A stretch of DNA of 32,500 nucleotides from Hyphobacterium indicum (GTDB lineage: Bacteria; Pseudomonadota; Alphaproteobacteria; Caulobacterales; Maricaulaceae). Position 1 is the stretch's first letter, and each line of letters opens with the position of its first letter. The notes below the pieces were generated by a model. That model searched no databases. It worked only from the letters and a program-made list of their open reading frames with translations, and was not told the origin of the DNA. The translations under genes were made by a program, and so were the position numbers. This document shows, one piece after another, positions 17,170-24,604 of the stretch. The DNA lies in contig NZ_QBDX01000002.1 of the NCBI RefSeq assembly GCF_003129605.1, forward strand, positions 1 through 32,500, given 5' to 3'.

Positions 17170-17982
17170 ATGCCGGCCGATACCGCCACACAGATGAAGT
17201 CCGGCATTGATGCCGTCTGGGCGCGCCTGCGTCTGGATGCCGCCCAGGCCGCCGCAGAAGAGCCCATCCTCGCCAGCTTCCTCAATGCCGCCATTCTGCG
17301 CCATGAGCGCTTCGAGCATGCGCTGGCCTACCGGCTTGCCTCCAAGCTGGCGGATGCCCAGCTCGATGCCATGCTGGCGCGCGACGTGGTCGAGGAAGCC
17401 ATTGCCGCCGATCCCTCCATCGCGGAGAAGGCCGCCGCCGACATGGTGGCGATCGAGGAGCGCGACCCGGCCTGCCGTTCGCTGCTCCAGCCCTTCCTCT
17501 ATTTCAAGGGCTATCTGGCGCTGCAGGGCTATCGCATCGCCCACTGGCTGTGGGGGGAGGGGCGCGAGACCTTTGCCTTCCACCTGCAGAGCCGGATTTC
17601 CGAACGATTCGGCCTCGACATTCACCCCGCCGCCATCATCGGACAGGGCATCATGATTGACCACGCCACCAGCGTTGTCATTGGCGAGACCGCGATCGTC
17701 GGCGATAATGTCTCCATGCTGCATTCGGTCACGCTGGGCGGCACCGGCAAGTCCGGGATAACGCGCCATCCGAGGATTGGAGACGGCGTGCTGATCGGCG
17801 CCGGCGCGAAAGTGCTGGGCAATATTACCGTCGGCGAGGAAGCCCGGATCGCGGCGGGGTCTGTGGTCCTGAAAGATGTGCCACCACATTGCACCGTGGC
17901 CGGCATCCCGGCGGTGCCGGTCGGTGGCCCGTGCAAGGAACCGGCGCGCACCATGGATCAGAGCTTCGAGGCGGACACATAG
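17170..17982 (+). CDS. cysE: Serine O-acetyltransferase
   Basis: A 270-residue enzyme making O-acetyl-L-serine from serine and acetyl-CoA, the first step of cysteine synthesis. The N-terminal helical SATase domain covers about residues 10-145, with FLNAAILRHERFEHALAYRL. The left-handed beta-helix follows with hexapeptide repeats. Catalytic His residues occur in MIDHATSVVIGE and SMLHSVTLGGTGK. GDGVLIGAGAKVLGNITVG and the AGIPAVPVG turn are typical. GGGAGG five bases before the ATG is a strong ribosome site. The C-terminal tail lacks the usual terminal Ile that docks into cysteine synthase, so complex formation with CysK is doubtful. Confidence 0.95.
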   Translation: MPADTATQMKSGIDAVWARLRLDAAQAAAEEPILASFLNAAILRHERFEHALAYRLASKLADAQLDAMLARDVVEEAIAADPSIAEKAAADMVAIEERDPACRSLLQPFLYFKGYLALQGYRIAHWLWGEGRETFAFHLQSRISERFGLDIHPAAIIGQGIMIDHATSVVIGETAIVGDNVSMLHSVTLGGTGKSGITRHPRIGDGVLIGAGAKVLGNITVGEEARIAAGSVVLKDVPPHCTVAGIPAVPVGGPCKEPARTMDQSFEADT

Positions 17983-18054
17983 CCCGGTCTTGCGCTGTCA
18001 GGCGCGATGGGTATGGTCGCCCGCAGATTCACCAAGCTCAGGGATATAGAAACC

Positions 18055-18279
18055 GTGTCCAATTTCGTGACCGCTGAAGAAGCGGCAAAACTTGAAGCCT
18101 TCCTGAAGAAAAAACTGAATCCCGGCATGGTCGTCCAGCGCCGCCAGCGCGCCGATGAGTGCGCCGAGATCCATATCGGTGATGAATGCCTGGGGGTGGT
18201 GCAGAAGATCGTCGATGAGGGCGAGACCAGCTATGCGTTCGAGATCACCATTCTCGACATCGATCTGGAAGAAGTTTGA
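18055..18279 (+). CDS. DUF3126 family small protein
   Basis: A 74-residue acidic protein typical of alphaproteobacteria. TAEEAAKLEAFLKKKLNP at the start, CAEIHIGDECLGVV in the middle and FEITILDIDLEEV at the end fit the DUF3126 pattern. I choose the GTG at 18055 because the family normally begins right before this TAEEAAKL segment and an AGGGA lies upstream. The longer frame from the ATG at 18007 adds 16 residues unlike the family. Function is unknown. Its TGA overlaps the TTG start of the ABC ATPase. Confidence 0.8.
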   Translation: MSNFVTAEEAAKLEAFLKKKLNPGMVVQRRQRADECAEIHIGDECLGVVQKIVDEGETSYAFEITILDIDLEEV

Positions 18280-19067
18280 GTCCAGTCGCCACCGCGCATG
18301 ACGTCCTTCGCGTTGAAGGGCTGACCAAGCATTATCCCGGCGGCATTCTGGCCGCAGATAATGTCGGCCTCACCGCTGCCGCTGGCGAGCTGATCGCCAT
18401 TGTCGGCGAGTCCGGCTCCGGCAAGACCACCACGCTGAAAGCCATCAACCGGCTGATCGAACCGGGTGCCGGAAGCATCCTGTTTCAGGGCCGTGATGTG
18501 ATGTCGCTTGAGGCCCATGATCTGCGGCGGGAAATCGGCTGGGTGATGCAGGGCGATGGCCTGTTTCCGCATCTCACCGCCGCTCAGAATATTGCCCTCA
18601 CGCCCCGCCTGCTGAAATGGGAGCCCGCGCGCATTGCAGCGCGTGTCGACGAGTTGCTGGAACTGGTGCGGCTCGACCCGGCCGATTTCCGGGACCGCCT
18701 GCCGCATCTGATGTCCGGCGGACAAAGACAGCGCATCGCCATTGCCCGCGCGCTGGCGGCCGAACCGCCTTTGCTACTGCTGGATGAAGCTTTCAGCGCC
18801 CTCGACCCGGTCACACGCGCCGGGTTGCAGGAGGATTTCGTCGCACTGCAGGAGCGCCTGCAATTTGCCGCCGTCATGGTCACCCATGACATGGCCGAAG
18901 CCCTGCTGCTCGCCAACCGGATACTGGTGATGAAGGACGGGCGGGTCGTTCAGACCGGCACACCGTCCGATCTCGTCAACCGGCCGGCCAATGCGTATGT
19001 CACCGAGCTTCTGGCCGCACCGGCGAAACAGGCCCGCGCCGTTGCCGCGCTGGAGCAGGCGCCATGA
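18276..19067 (+). CDS. Osmolyte/glycine-betaine-type ABC transporter ATPase
   Basis: A 263-residue ABC ATPase of the OpuCA/OsmV branch. Walker A GESGSGKTT (about 44-52), Q-loop GWVMQG, signature LMSGGQRQRIAIARAL, Walker B LLLLDEAFSALDP and the H-loop MVTHDMAEAL are all intact. It lacks the C-terminal CBS domains that sense ionic strength in OpuCA, so any osmotic control is different. The only suitable start is a TTG at 18276, overlapping the stop of the previous gene (TTGA) with GGAAG ahead. Its TGA overlaps the ATG of the permease gene, so the transporter is one translation unit. Confidence 0.92.
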   Translation: MSPVATAHDVLRVEGLTKHYPGGILAADNVGLTAAAGELIAIVGESGSGKTTTLKAINRLIEPGAGSILFQGRDVMSLEAHDLRREIGWVMQGDGLFPHLTAAQNIALTPRLLKWEPARIAARVDELLELVRLDPADFRDRLPHLMSGGQRQRIAIARALAAEPPLLLLDEAFSALDPVTRAGLQEDFVALQERLQFAAVMVTHDMAEALLLANRILVMKDGRVVQTGTPSDLVNRPANAYVTELLAAPAKQARAVAALEQAP

Positions 19068-20608
19068 GCGATCAACTCGCCGAAGCCTTCACCGTCCTGC
19101 CGGACTATCTGGGCGGCCATATGCGCCTGTCCATGGCGGCGATTGCCTGCGCCATCCTGATCAGCCTGCCGCTGGGGATTCTCGCGGCGCGCAAGAAATG
19201 GCTCGCCGGTCCCGCGCTCGGCATTGCCGGGACGCTGCAGACCATTCCCGGCCTGGCGCTTCTGGCGCTGATGGTGCCGGTGCTGGGCGGCACGATCGGC
19301 TTTGCTCCGGCTTTTGTCGCGCTGACGCTTTACGGCATTCTGCCCGTGCTCAGAAACACGATTGTCGGCCTTCAGGGCGTTGACCCGGTGGTGCGCGAAG
19401 CCGCGCGCGGCGTCGGCATGACCCAAAGCCAGAGCCTGATCGAGGTGGAATTGCCGCTGGCCCTGCCCACCATTGTCGCCGGCATCCGCACGGCAGTCGT
19501 CTGGGTGGTGGGCGCTGCGGTTCTGGCCACGCCGGTCGGGGCGGCCAGCCTCGGAAACTATATCTTCGCCGGGCTCCAGACCCGCAACTGGACGGCCGTG
19601 CTGTTTGGCTGCGTCGCCTCGGCCCTGCTCGCCATCCTGCTGGACCAGATCGTCCGCAGCTATGAAATCGCCGCCCGCCGCCGCAACCGCGTCATGGCGG
19701 CCCTGTCCACACTGGCGGGGATTATCCTCATCGGCGGGGCGCTGCTGCCGGGATGGCTGGACACCGCCGCGCGCAGCACTGTGGCGGGCGATCAGGCAGA
19801 GGCCATCGGGCTGGAAGGCCGCGTCGTGGTGGTCGGCTCCAAACCCTTCACCGAGCAATTCATTCTGGCGGCATTGTTCGAGCGCGTTCTGGAGGCCGAG
19901 GGCGCCATCGTCCGGCGCCGTGACGGGCTCGGCTCGACCGTGGCGTTCGATGCACTGGCCAGCAGCGGGATCGATGTCTATGCCGATTATTCCGGCACGC
20001 TCTGGGCCAATGTCCTGAACCGGGAGGACAATCCTGGCCGCCACCGCATCATCGCGGAAACCTCGGCCGCGCTGCTCAATGATTACGGTATATTGAGCCT
20101 CGGCTCGCTCGGCTTTGAAAACGCCTATGGCTTTGCCATGAGCCGGGAGGGCGCAGACCGATTGGGCGTGACCTCCATCGCCGGTCTGGCTGGCGAGAGG
20201 GTGACGATTGGCGCGGACAGTGAATTCTTCGTGCGGCCGGAATGGACCGGCACGCGCGAAGCATATGGCTTGCAGGACGCCACGCCGCGGCCGATGGATT
20301 CAACCTTCATGTATGGCGCGGTGCGTGATGGACATGTGGATGTCATTACCGCCTACACGACAGACGGGCGCATCGCCGCCTATGATCTGGTGATCCTGGA
20401 CGATCCGCGCGGCATCCTGCCGCCCTATGACGCCATGATCCTGTTATCGCCCGGAGCCGCCGCAGATGACGCGGTTGCCGCCGCGCTCGCCCCGCTCGTC
20501 AATGCGATTACACCGGACATGATGCGCGAAGCCAATCGCCGCGTGGATCTGGACGGCCAGACGCCGGAACAGGCGGCGGACTGGTTGTGGGGCGAGATCG
20601 GGGGCTGA
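19064..20608 (+). CDS. Fused ABC permease and substrate-binding protein, OpuC-like
   Basis: A 514-residue fusion that, with the preceding ATPase, gives a complete importer. Residues 1-240 form a BPD-type permease with six or so helices and the coupling EAA loop EAARGVGMTQSQSLIEVELP. Residues about 250-510 form an OpuAC-type binding domain beginning VVVGSKPFTEQFIL, displayed on the outer face of the membrane. Likely substrates are glycine betaine, choline or a related quaternary amine, but I cannot choose between them. The last codons (QTPEQAADWLWGEIGG) lie in a 38-bp repeat found again at 21602, so the present C-terminus was probably rebuilt when the downstream islet was inserted. Confidence 0.93.
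   Translation: MSDQLAEAFTVLPDYLGGHMRLSMAAIACAILISLPLGILAARKKWLAGPALGIAGTLQTIPGLALLALMVPVLGGTIGFAPAFVALTLYGILPVLRNTIVGLQGVDPVVREAARGVGMTQSQSLIEVELPLALPTIVAGIRTAVVWVVGAAVLATPVGAASLGNYIFAGLQTRNWTAVLFGCVASALLAILLDQIVRSYEIAARRRNRVMAALSTLAGIILIGGALLPGWLDTAARSTVAGDQAEAIGLEGRVVVVGSKPFTEQFILAALFERVLEAEGAIVRRRDGLGSTVAFDALASSGIDVYADYSGTLWANVLNREDNPGRHRIIAETSAALLNDYGILSLGSLGFENAYGFAMSREGADRLGVTSIAGLAGERVTIGADSEFFVRPEWTGTREAYGLQDATPRPMDSTFMYGAVRDGHVDVITAYTTDGRIAAYDLVILDDPRGILPPYDAMILLSPGAAADDAVAAALAPLVNAITPDMMREANRRVDLDGQTPEQAADWLWGEIGG
20556..20593 (+). repeat. 38-bp direct repeat, copy 1 (end of the ABC permease gene)
   Basis: Matches 21602-21639 at 37 of 38 positions; the only difference is G20579 against A21625. 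It codes for QTPEQAADWLWG of the permease. The copies lie 1046 bp apart and bracket the toxin-antitoxin-like pair. Confidence 0.88.
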
Positions 20609-20638
20609 TTGCAGTTCGAAAAAGCGATGTAATATACA
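20609..20638 (+). promoter_or_regulatory. Candidate promoter of the toxin-antitoxin-like pair
   Basis: TTGCAG (20609-20614) directly follows the permease stop, and TATACA (20633-20638) lies 18 bases on; TAATAT (20630-20635) is an alternative -10. It would give the islet its own transcription. Confidence 0.42.
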
Positions 20639-20676
20639 GGCCTATGGCAAAAGCCTGCTCGATCACCTAAATTGGA

Positions 20677-20690
20677 ACGTCCGAGGACGT
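20677..20690. promoter_or_regulatory. Palindrome overlapping the ribosome site of the islet
   Basis: ACGTCC-GA-GGACGT is a perfect 14-bp dyad. It contains the GAGGA that serves as ribosome site for the ATG at 20695, seven bases downstream. It may be an operator for autoregulation, or an RNA fold that hides the ribosome site. Confidence 0.42.
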
Positions 20691-20694
20691 AGAT

Positions 20695-20898
20695 ATGCAA
20701 GTTCGCATCAAAGACTACCCGCAGCTCAAGCAGCTTTGCTGGAACCGGCCTGCCAACACCATTCTGGACGGGGCGGATGCGCTTGCCATTTATGAACGCA
20801 ATTGGCGTTTCATTGCGGCTGACGAGCTAACCGGCGTCGAACGGCAATTGCTCAACGCGCTTGTTGCTCGCTATGGCAACGGCGTGCTGAATGTATAA
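20695..20898 (+). CDS. Small partner (candidate antitoxin) of the AbiEii-type protein
   Basis: A 67-residue soluble protein, MQVRIKDYPQLKQLCWNRP at the start and VARYGNGVLNV at the end. It overlaps the following nucleotidyltransferase gene by 8 bases. I recall similar small frames ahead of AbiEii/AbiGii-type genes in other proteobacteria, ending in the same YGxGVLNV, but their function is not established. It is not the winged-helix AbiEi antitoxin and has no visible DNA-binding motif. Antitoxin is inference from position, overlap and size. A good GAGGA and a private promoter support it as a real gene. Confidence 0.76.
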   Translation: MQVRIKDYPQLKQLCWNRPANTILDGADALAIYERNWRFIAADELTGVERQLLNALVARYGNGVLNV

Positions 20899-21583
20899 AC
20901 GCGATCATCACAACGCCGTTGCTGCGGTTCTGCGCGCTTTGAACGCGGATATTCTGGAAGCGGCAGAATGTTATTTTGGCGGTGGAACCGCCATCACCCT
21001 CTTGCTTGGTGAATATCGCGAGAGTGTCGATATCGACTTCCTGTGCGCCTCGGGGCCGGGCTATCGGCGCTTGCGGGAAATGACGCACACAGGAACGCTG
21101 GATGCACTCCTGGACAAGTCCGCCGGGATTACCGAACTTCGGGACGTGCGCGCCGATCAATATGGTGTCCGGACATGGCTGGGTCTGGACGAAACCCGGA
21201 TCAAATTCGAAATCATCCGCGAGGCCCGTATTGGTCTGGCCGGAGCAAGACATCCGGAATTGAAGGTTCCGGTACTGCAAAGAAGCGATCTGTACTGCGA
21301 AAAACTGCTGGCAAATGCAGACCGGCACGCCGACAAGTCCGTTCTCAGCCGTGACATCATTGACCTGGCAATGATGATTTCGCGTTGGGGACAGATTCCC
21401 GATATGGCTTGGGAAAAAGCCCGCGCAGCCTATGGCCGGTCAGTGGACGGTGCTTTCGAAAAAGCCGCTCGGACCATTCGGAATAAGGAATGGCTGCTGG
21501 AGTGTATGCGAGGCATGGCGATGGAGCAGAACCTCGCGGAAGAAATTCTCGAAGTGTTTGACGGCCCCAAGGCGCAAAACTGA
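20891..21583 (+). CDS. Nucleotidyltransferase AbiEii/AbiGii toxin-family protein
   Basis: A 230-residue protein of the DNA polymerase beta-like nucleotidyltransferase superfamily. The catalytic site shows as FGGGTAI (29-35) followed by RESVDIDF (43-50), that is GG...S-x-D-x-D, with metal-binding D47 and D49. The second conserved block, CEKLLANADRHADKS followed by RDIIDLAMM, matches the Lys/Asp motif of AbiEii and MenT proteins. Members transfer nucleotides, in known MenT cases to tRNA 3' ends, and arrest growth or block phage. The start overlaps the small partner gene. Base composition is nearer to that of foreign DNA than to its neighbours. No tRNA or phage target can be read from the sequence. 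Confidence 0.88.
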   Translation: MYKRDHHNAVAAVLRALNADILEAAECYFGGGTAITLLLGEYRESVDIDFLCASGPGYRRLREMTHTGTLDALLDKSAGITELRDVRADQYGVRTWLGLDETRIKFEIIREARIGLAGARHPELKVPVLQRSDLYCEKLLANADRHADKSVLSRDIIDLAMMISRWGQIPDMAWEKARAAYGRSVDGAFEKAARTIRNKEWLLECMRGMAMEQNLAEEILEVFDGPKAQN

Positions 21584-21601
21584 CCGTAGCGCCACGCGCC
21601 T

Positions 21602-21639
21602 GCCAGACGCCGGAACAGGCGGCGAACTGGTTGTGGGGC
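21602..21639 (+). repeat. 38-bp direct repeat, copy 2
   Basis: Second copy of 20556-20593 with one mismatch (A21625). It begins 18 bp after the stop of the AbiEii-type gene and outside any intact gene, so it marks the right edge of the inserted segment. Confidence 0.88.
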
Positions 21640-21654
21640 CTGCAACACCGCTAA
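21602..21654 (+). pseudogene. Displaced 3' end of the ABC permease gene
   Basis: In the frame of the repeat this reads QTPEQAANWLWGLQHR and then TAA at 21652-21654. It therefore looks like an alternative, probably ancestral, C-terminus of the permease gene, separated from its body by the inserted pair. The intact gene upstream ends instead in EIGG after the shared WLWG. Confidence 0.62.
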
Positions 21655-21673
21655 CGACAGAAATAACAAGCGT

Positions 21674-22741
21674 CTATGGGCTTGTTGCACGACGCCAAGT
21701 ATCTGATGAGACTATTTGCTTAGCTCTTTCTATGGTTTTTTTATTGATGCTAATTCTTGCGTAGCGGACGTTGCGAAGAGCTAGTATCAACTCTGCAATA
21801 TAATAAAATGCGTTTTCCAGAGCCATAAGTCGTGCGTCGAACCTATTGGCTGCACTGACTTCCAGATCATCAAAAAGTCGACAAAACCGACTAAGCCAAA
21901 TTTGGCTTCCCGAATTTTGGTCGTTAAAAATTTCTTCGAATTCTCTGTAGCTAATTGCTTCAAAGTCCCGGCGTTCCCTGTCGGCCTTTTTCAAAAAGAC
22001 GTCTCCGAGCGCATCTTGGTAATCGCGATAGAGCCAAGCTTCTCTTATCGACAATGCGTCAATAATGGCGTCAACTGGAAGCGATTCATTGCTAAACTTC
22101 ACGCCGCTTGTGTTGTTAATCGTCTGCACGACTTCATTAGCCAGCTTACTCTTCAGTTTTTCGGACAAGTCAATAGCGAGCGTTGCTTGGGGGCCTGCTA
22201 AAAATGTTTGGAGGATTCGATCAATTTGGATTGTCAGCTGAGCTTCATCCAAATCTGCGGCTAATTCAGATTCATTCAAGCAAGAAATGACGGACTTGAA
22301 TCGGAGCGCCTCCACATGTGCGCCGTCCGCGATGTTCTCCCGAAACCTTGATATCGCAATATCGACAATTTTCGCCTGCCTTGAGGAGGAAACTGATCGA
22401 GAAAACAGTTCTCGTTCATAGGCATTTAGCCACCCAAGCAGTCTACCAAAACGGTAGATTGTACTTAGATATTTGTATCGGTCGAAATCGGAAACTCTCA
22501 ATTCTTCTGTGAGATAGTGTGAGCGGCTCGATTGGTCGAATATTTCATTTAATCGCCAAAATAGACTTACTGAGGCCACTGCTATTGGGCTCGCATAGAT
22601 TCGGTAAATCTCTGCTGCTGTTTTTCTATCAGACCGCCAATTTTTGAAGCCTGATAAAATGATATCTTTTAGCACGAATAGCACCAAAGCTGTCAGCGCA
22701 GTAATAAATGCGGTCTGAATATCTACGTTGGAGAAATCCAT
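21674..22741 (-). CDS. AT-rich orphan protein with an N-terminal membrane anchor
   Basis: A 355-residue protein I do not recognise. One hydrophobic segment (about residues 9-27, AFITALTALVLFVLKDIIL) is followed by a basic stop-transfer stretch (KNWRSDRK). The rest is a long, largely helical, charged cytoplasmic domain with no known catalytic motif. The coding sequence is clearly AT-richer than the rest of the window and uses many A/T-ending codons, a sign of recent acquisition. It sits between the permease-derived repeat and phoH, convergent to the toxin-like gene. The topology (membrane anchor plus helical domain) would suit a sensor or effector, but that is speculation. Confidence 0.8.
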   Translation of the reverse strand: MDFSNVDIQTAFITALTALVLFVLKDIILSGFKNWRSDRKTAAEIYRIYASPIAVASVSLFWRLNEIFDQSSRSHYLTEELRVSDFDRYKYLSTIYRFGRLLGWLNAYERELFSRSVSSSRQAKIVDIAISRFRENIADGAHVEALRFKSVISCLNESELAADLDEAQLTIQIDRILQTFLAGPQATLAIDLSEKLKSKLANEVVQTINNTSGVKFSNESLPVDAIIDALSIREAWLYRDYQDALGDVFLKKADRERRDFEAISYREFEEIFNDQNSGSQIWLSRFCRLFDDLEVSAANRFDARLMALENAFYYIAELILALRNVRYARISINKKTIERAKQIVSSDTWRRATSP

Positions 22742-22763
22742 TTTTTCGGTCTCGACGATATAA

Positions 22764-22804
22764 GGAACAACGCTAGAATCGATGATTGAACCCAGCGTTG
22801 TTCC
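22764..22804 (-). terminator. 11-bp inverted repeat after phoH, at the islet edge
   Basis: GGAACAACGCT (22764-22774) and AGCGTTGTTCC (22794-22804) are perfect arms around a 19-base loop, nine bases after the phoH stop on the minus strand. It may terminate phoH; the following minus-strand sequence CTTATAT is only mildly T-rich. It also lies in the leader of the orphan gene and marks the change from GC-rich to AT-rich DNA. Confidence 0.5.
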
Positions 22805-22812
22805 AATCGCCC

Positions 22813-23577
22813 CTACAGCACGTCAAGCATCGACGCGACCAGCGGGTGGCGGACAATGTCTTCCGCTTTCAGACGCTGGATCGAGATGTCCGGCACCGCT
22901 TCGAGCTTGTCGGCAATGCCGGCCAGGCCGGAGAGTTCCGGTAAAAGGTCGGTCTGCGCCGGATCACCGGTGACCACCATGGTCGAGTGCCAGCCCAGCC
23001 GCGTGAGCAACATTTTCAGTTGGCCATAGGTACAGTTCTGCGCCTCGTCCACCACGACAAAGGCATTGTTCAGCGTCCGCCCGCGCATGTATCCGATGGG
23101 CGCAATCTCGATCAGCCCTTCCAGCATCAGCGCTTTCAGGCGCTTCGGGCTGAGCCGGTCGGCCAGCGCGTCATAGAGCGGCCGCAGATAGGGGGCGAGC
23201 TTTTCTTCCATGGCACCGGGCAGGAAGCCGATACTCTCGCCCGCTTCCACCGCCGGGCGGGACAGGACGATGCGCGCGACATCGCCTTTTTCCAGTTGCT
23301 CGACCGCCTTGGCGACGGCGAGATAGGTCTTGCCCGTGCCCGCCGGCCCGAGCGCCATGACGAGATTGTGCTCATCAATCGCCTTCATCAGTTTCGCCTG
23401 GCCTTCCGAGCGCGGTTTGACATTCTTGACATAGCGTTGATCGCGCATCGGTTCCTTCTCGTCCGGCGACCAGCTGGTCCCCGGAAACAGCGCGCGCACC
23501 TTGGTCTGTTCGTCCTGGTAATGGCCGGAATTGAACTCACCCGAGGATTGGCGGCGCTTTGCGGAACGTTTCGTCAT
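22813..23577 (-). CDS. PhoH family ATPase
   Basis: A 254-residue protein with a P-loop ATPase domain. Walker A GPAGTGKT is at 77-84, Walker B FVVVDEAQN near 173-181, and the switch GDPAQTDLL follows. A basic, probably disordered N-terminus (MTKRSAKRRQSSG) precedes it. PhoH proteins are thought to act in RNA metabolism as helicase-like ATPases. This is the stand-alone type; no YbeY, KH-domain or PIN gene lies beside it. AGGAGA eight bases before the ATG supports the start. The leader region contains two terminator-like hairpins, so attenuation is possible. Confidence 0.94.
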   Translation of the reverse strand: MTKRSAKRRQSSGEFNSGHYQDEQTKVRALFPGTSWSPDEKEPMRDQRYVKNVKPRSEGQAKLMKAIDEHNLVMALGPAGTGKTYLAVAKAVEQLEKGDVARIVLSRPAVEAGESIGFLPGAMEEKLAPYLRPLYDALADRLSPKRLKALMLEGLIEIAPIGYMRGRTLNNAFVVVDEAQNCTYGQLKMLLTRLGWHSTMVVTGDPAQTDLLPELSGLAGIADKLEAVPDISIQRLKAEDIVRHPLVASMLDVL

Positions 23578-23595
23578 GGACAGACTCTCCTGAGA

Positions 23596-23775
23596 CTAGA
23601 AAGCCCCGCCACCGGATGGTGACGGGGTGGCCGGAAACAAAAAACCCTCACCGGAGGGCGAGGGCTGCAGGCGGACAGACAGATGTGCGCGGGAGGAGGG
23701 GGCGGAATCAGACCGGTGGCGGTGGTGGATCCGGTTTTCGGCCCGGTGGGTGCGTCGGTTTCGCACGATGGCCAT
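23596..23775 (-). CDS. Possible 59-residue small protein or leader peptide before phoH
   Basis: An ATG at 23775 follows an ideal GAGGAGG with three bases between, and the frame runs to TAG at 23596-23598, 18 bases before the phoH ATG. The peptide is Arg/His-rich at first (MAIVRNRRTHRAENRIHHRH), then Ser/Pro/Gly-rich, ending PSPSGEG...PSPSGGGAF where it crosses the two hairpins. The strong ribosome site and its place argue for translation. The repetitive C-terminus, produced by palindromes, argues against a selected protein. Confidence 0.36.
   Translation of the reverse strand: MAIVRNRRTHRAENRIHHRHRSDSAPSSRAHLSVRLQPSPSGEGFLFPATPSPSGGGAF
23598..23627 (-). terminator. Hairpin 2 in the phoH leader
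   Basis: On the minus strand CCCCGTCACC pairs with GGTGGCGGGG (9 of 10 bp, loop ATCC) and is followed by CTTTCT. It lies just ahead of the phoH ribosome site and could be an attenuator. Confidence 0.36.
23639..23664 (-). terminator. Hairpin 1 with T run in the phoH leader
   Basis: On the minus strand a CCCTC...GAGGG hairpin, with an alternative register CCCTC-CGGT-GAGGG, is followed directly by TTTTTTG. This is a fair intrinsic terminator upstream of phoH, with no complete known gene before it. A short leader RNA or attenuation are both possible. Confidence 0.45.
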
Positions 23776-23908
23776 TCGCCTCCTCTTCGAAGCGCCCGCG
23801 ACTCGATGGAAGTATCGAATCGCAGGAGCAGTATCAGTCTAGTATGGTGAACAAAGATTAAGCGCCCCCGTTTTATAAACTTCACAGAGAACGTGTCCGG
23901 AGAGCCAC

Positions 23909-24442
23909 ATGCCGATCTACAGACTGGATGACCACACCCCGCAAATGCCCGCCAGCGGCAATTACTGGATCGGTCCCGGCGCGCATGTGATCGGCCGGGT
24001 CACGCTGAAGGAAAATGCCAGCATCTGGTATAATGCGGTGGTGCGCGGCGATGTCGACGACATCACTATCGGCGAGGACACCAACATCCAGGACAATTCG
24101 GTGCTGCACACCGACCATGGCTATCCCATGGTAATCGGCAAGGGCGTCACCGTCGGCCACCGCGTCATGCTGCATGGCTGCACGATCGGCGATTATTCGC
24201 TGATCGGCATTGGCGCGACCCTGCTGAACGGGGTGAAAATCGGCACCAATTGCATTATCGGCGCCCACACCCTGCTGCCCGAAGGCAAGGAGATTCCCGA
24301 CAACTCCCTGGTCGTCGGATCCCCGGGCAAGGTGATCCGCACCCTCGACGCGGACATGTATGACATCCTGAAAGCATCCGCCGATCACTATGTCGAAAAC
24401 TGGAAGCGTCACAAAGCGGGACTGACCGAAATTCCGGGCTGA
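23909..24442 (+). CDS. Gamma-class carbonic anhydrase family protein
   Basis: A 177-residue left-handed beta-helix protein, a trimer in known relatives. Hexapeptide repeats run from about residue 22 to 140. The three zinc-binding histidines are present as H67 (VLHTDHG), H84 (TVGHRV) and H89 (MLHGCTIG). The loop VVRGDVDDITIGEDTNIQDN is typical of the YrdA/PaaY/gamma-CA group. The family is often annotated as carbonic anhydrase, but many members show little activity, so the role in CO2/bicarbonate balance is only probable. It stands alone, divergent from phoH. Confidence 0.93.
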   Translation: MPIYRLDDHTPQMPASGNYWIGPGAHVIGRVTLKENASIWYNAVVRGDVDDITIGEDTNIQDNSVLHTDHGYPMVIGKGVTVGHRVMLHGCTIGDYSLIGIGATLLNGVKIGTNCIIGAHTLLPEGKEIPDNSLVVGSPGKVIRTLDADMYDILKASADHYVENWKRHKAGLTEIPG

Positions 24443-24604
24443 ATCGGGACGTGCTTCGGCGGGGGAGGACGCGGCCATCACCGGCGGCATGTGAACGGTG
24501 CGCTACAGGCATCGCGGAACGTAGACCCTCAGCGCGGGACCAGCATGCGAACAACATGTGAGGACCCGGGTCTGAACGGCTTTATCCACGCACAGATAAG
24601 GGGA

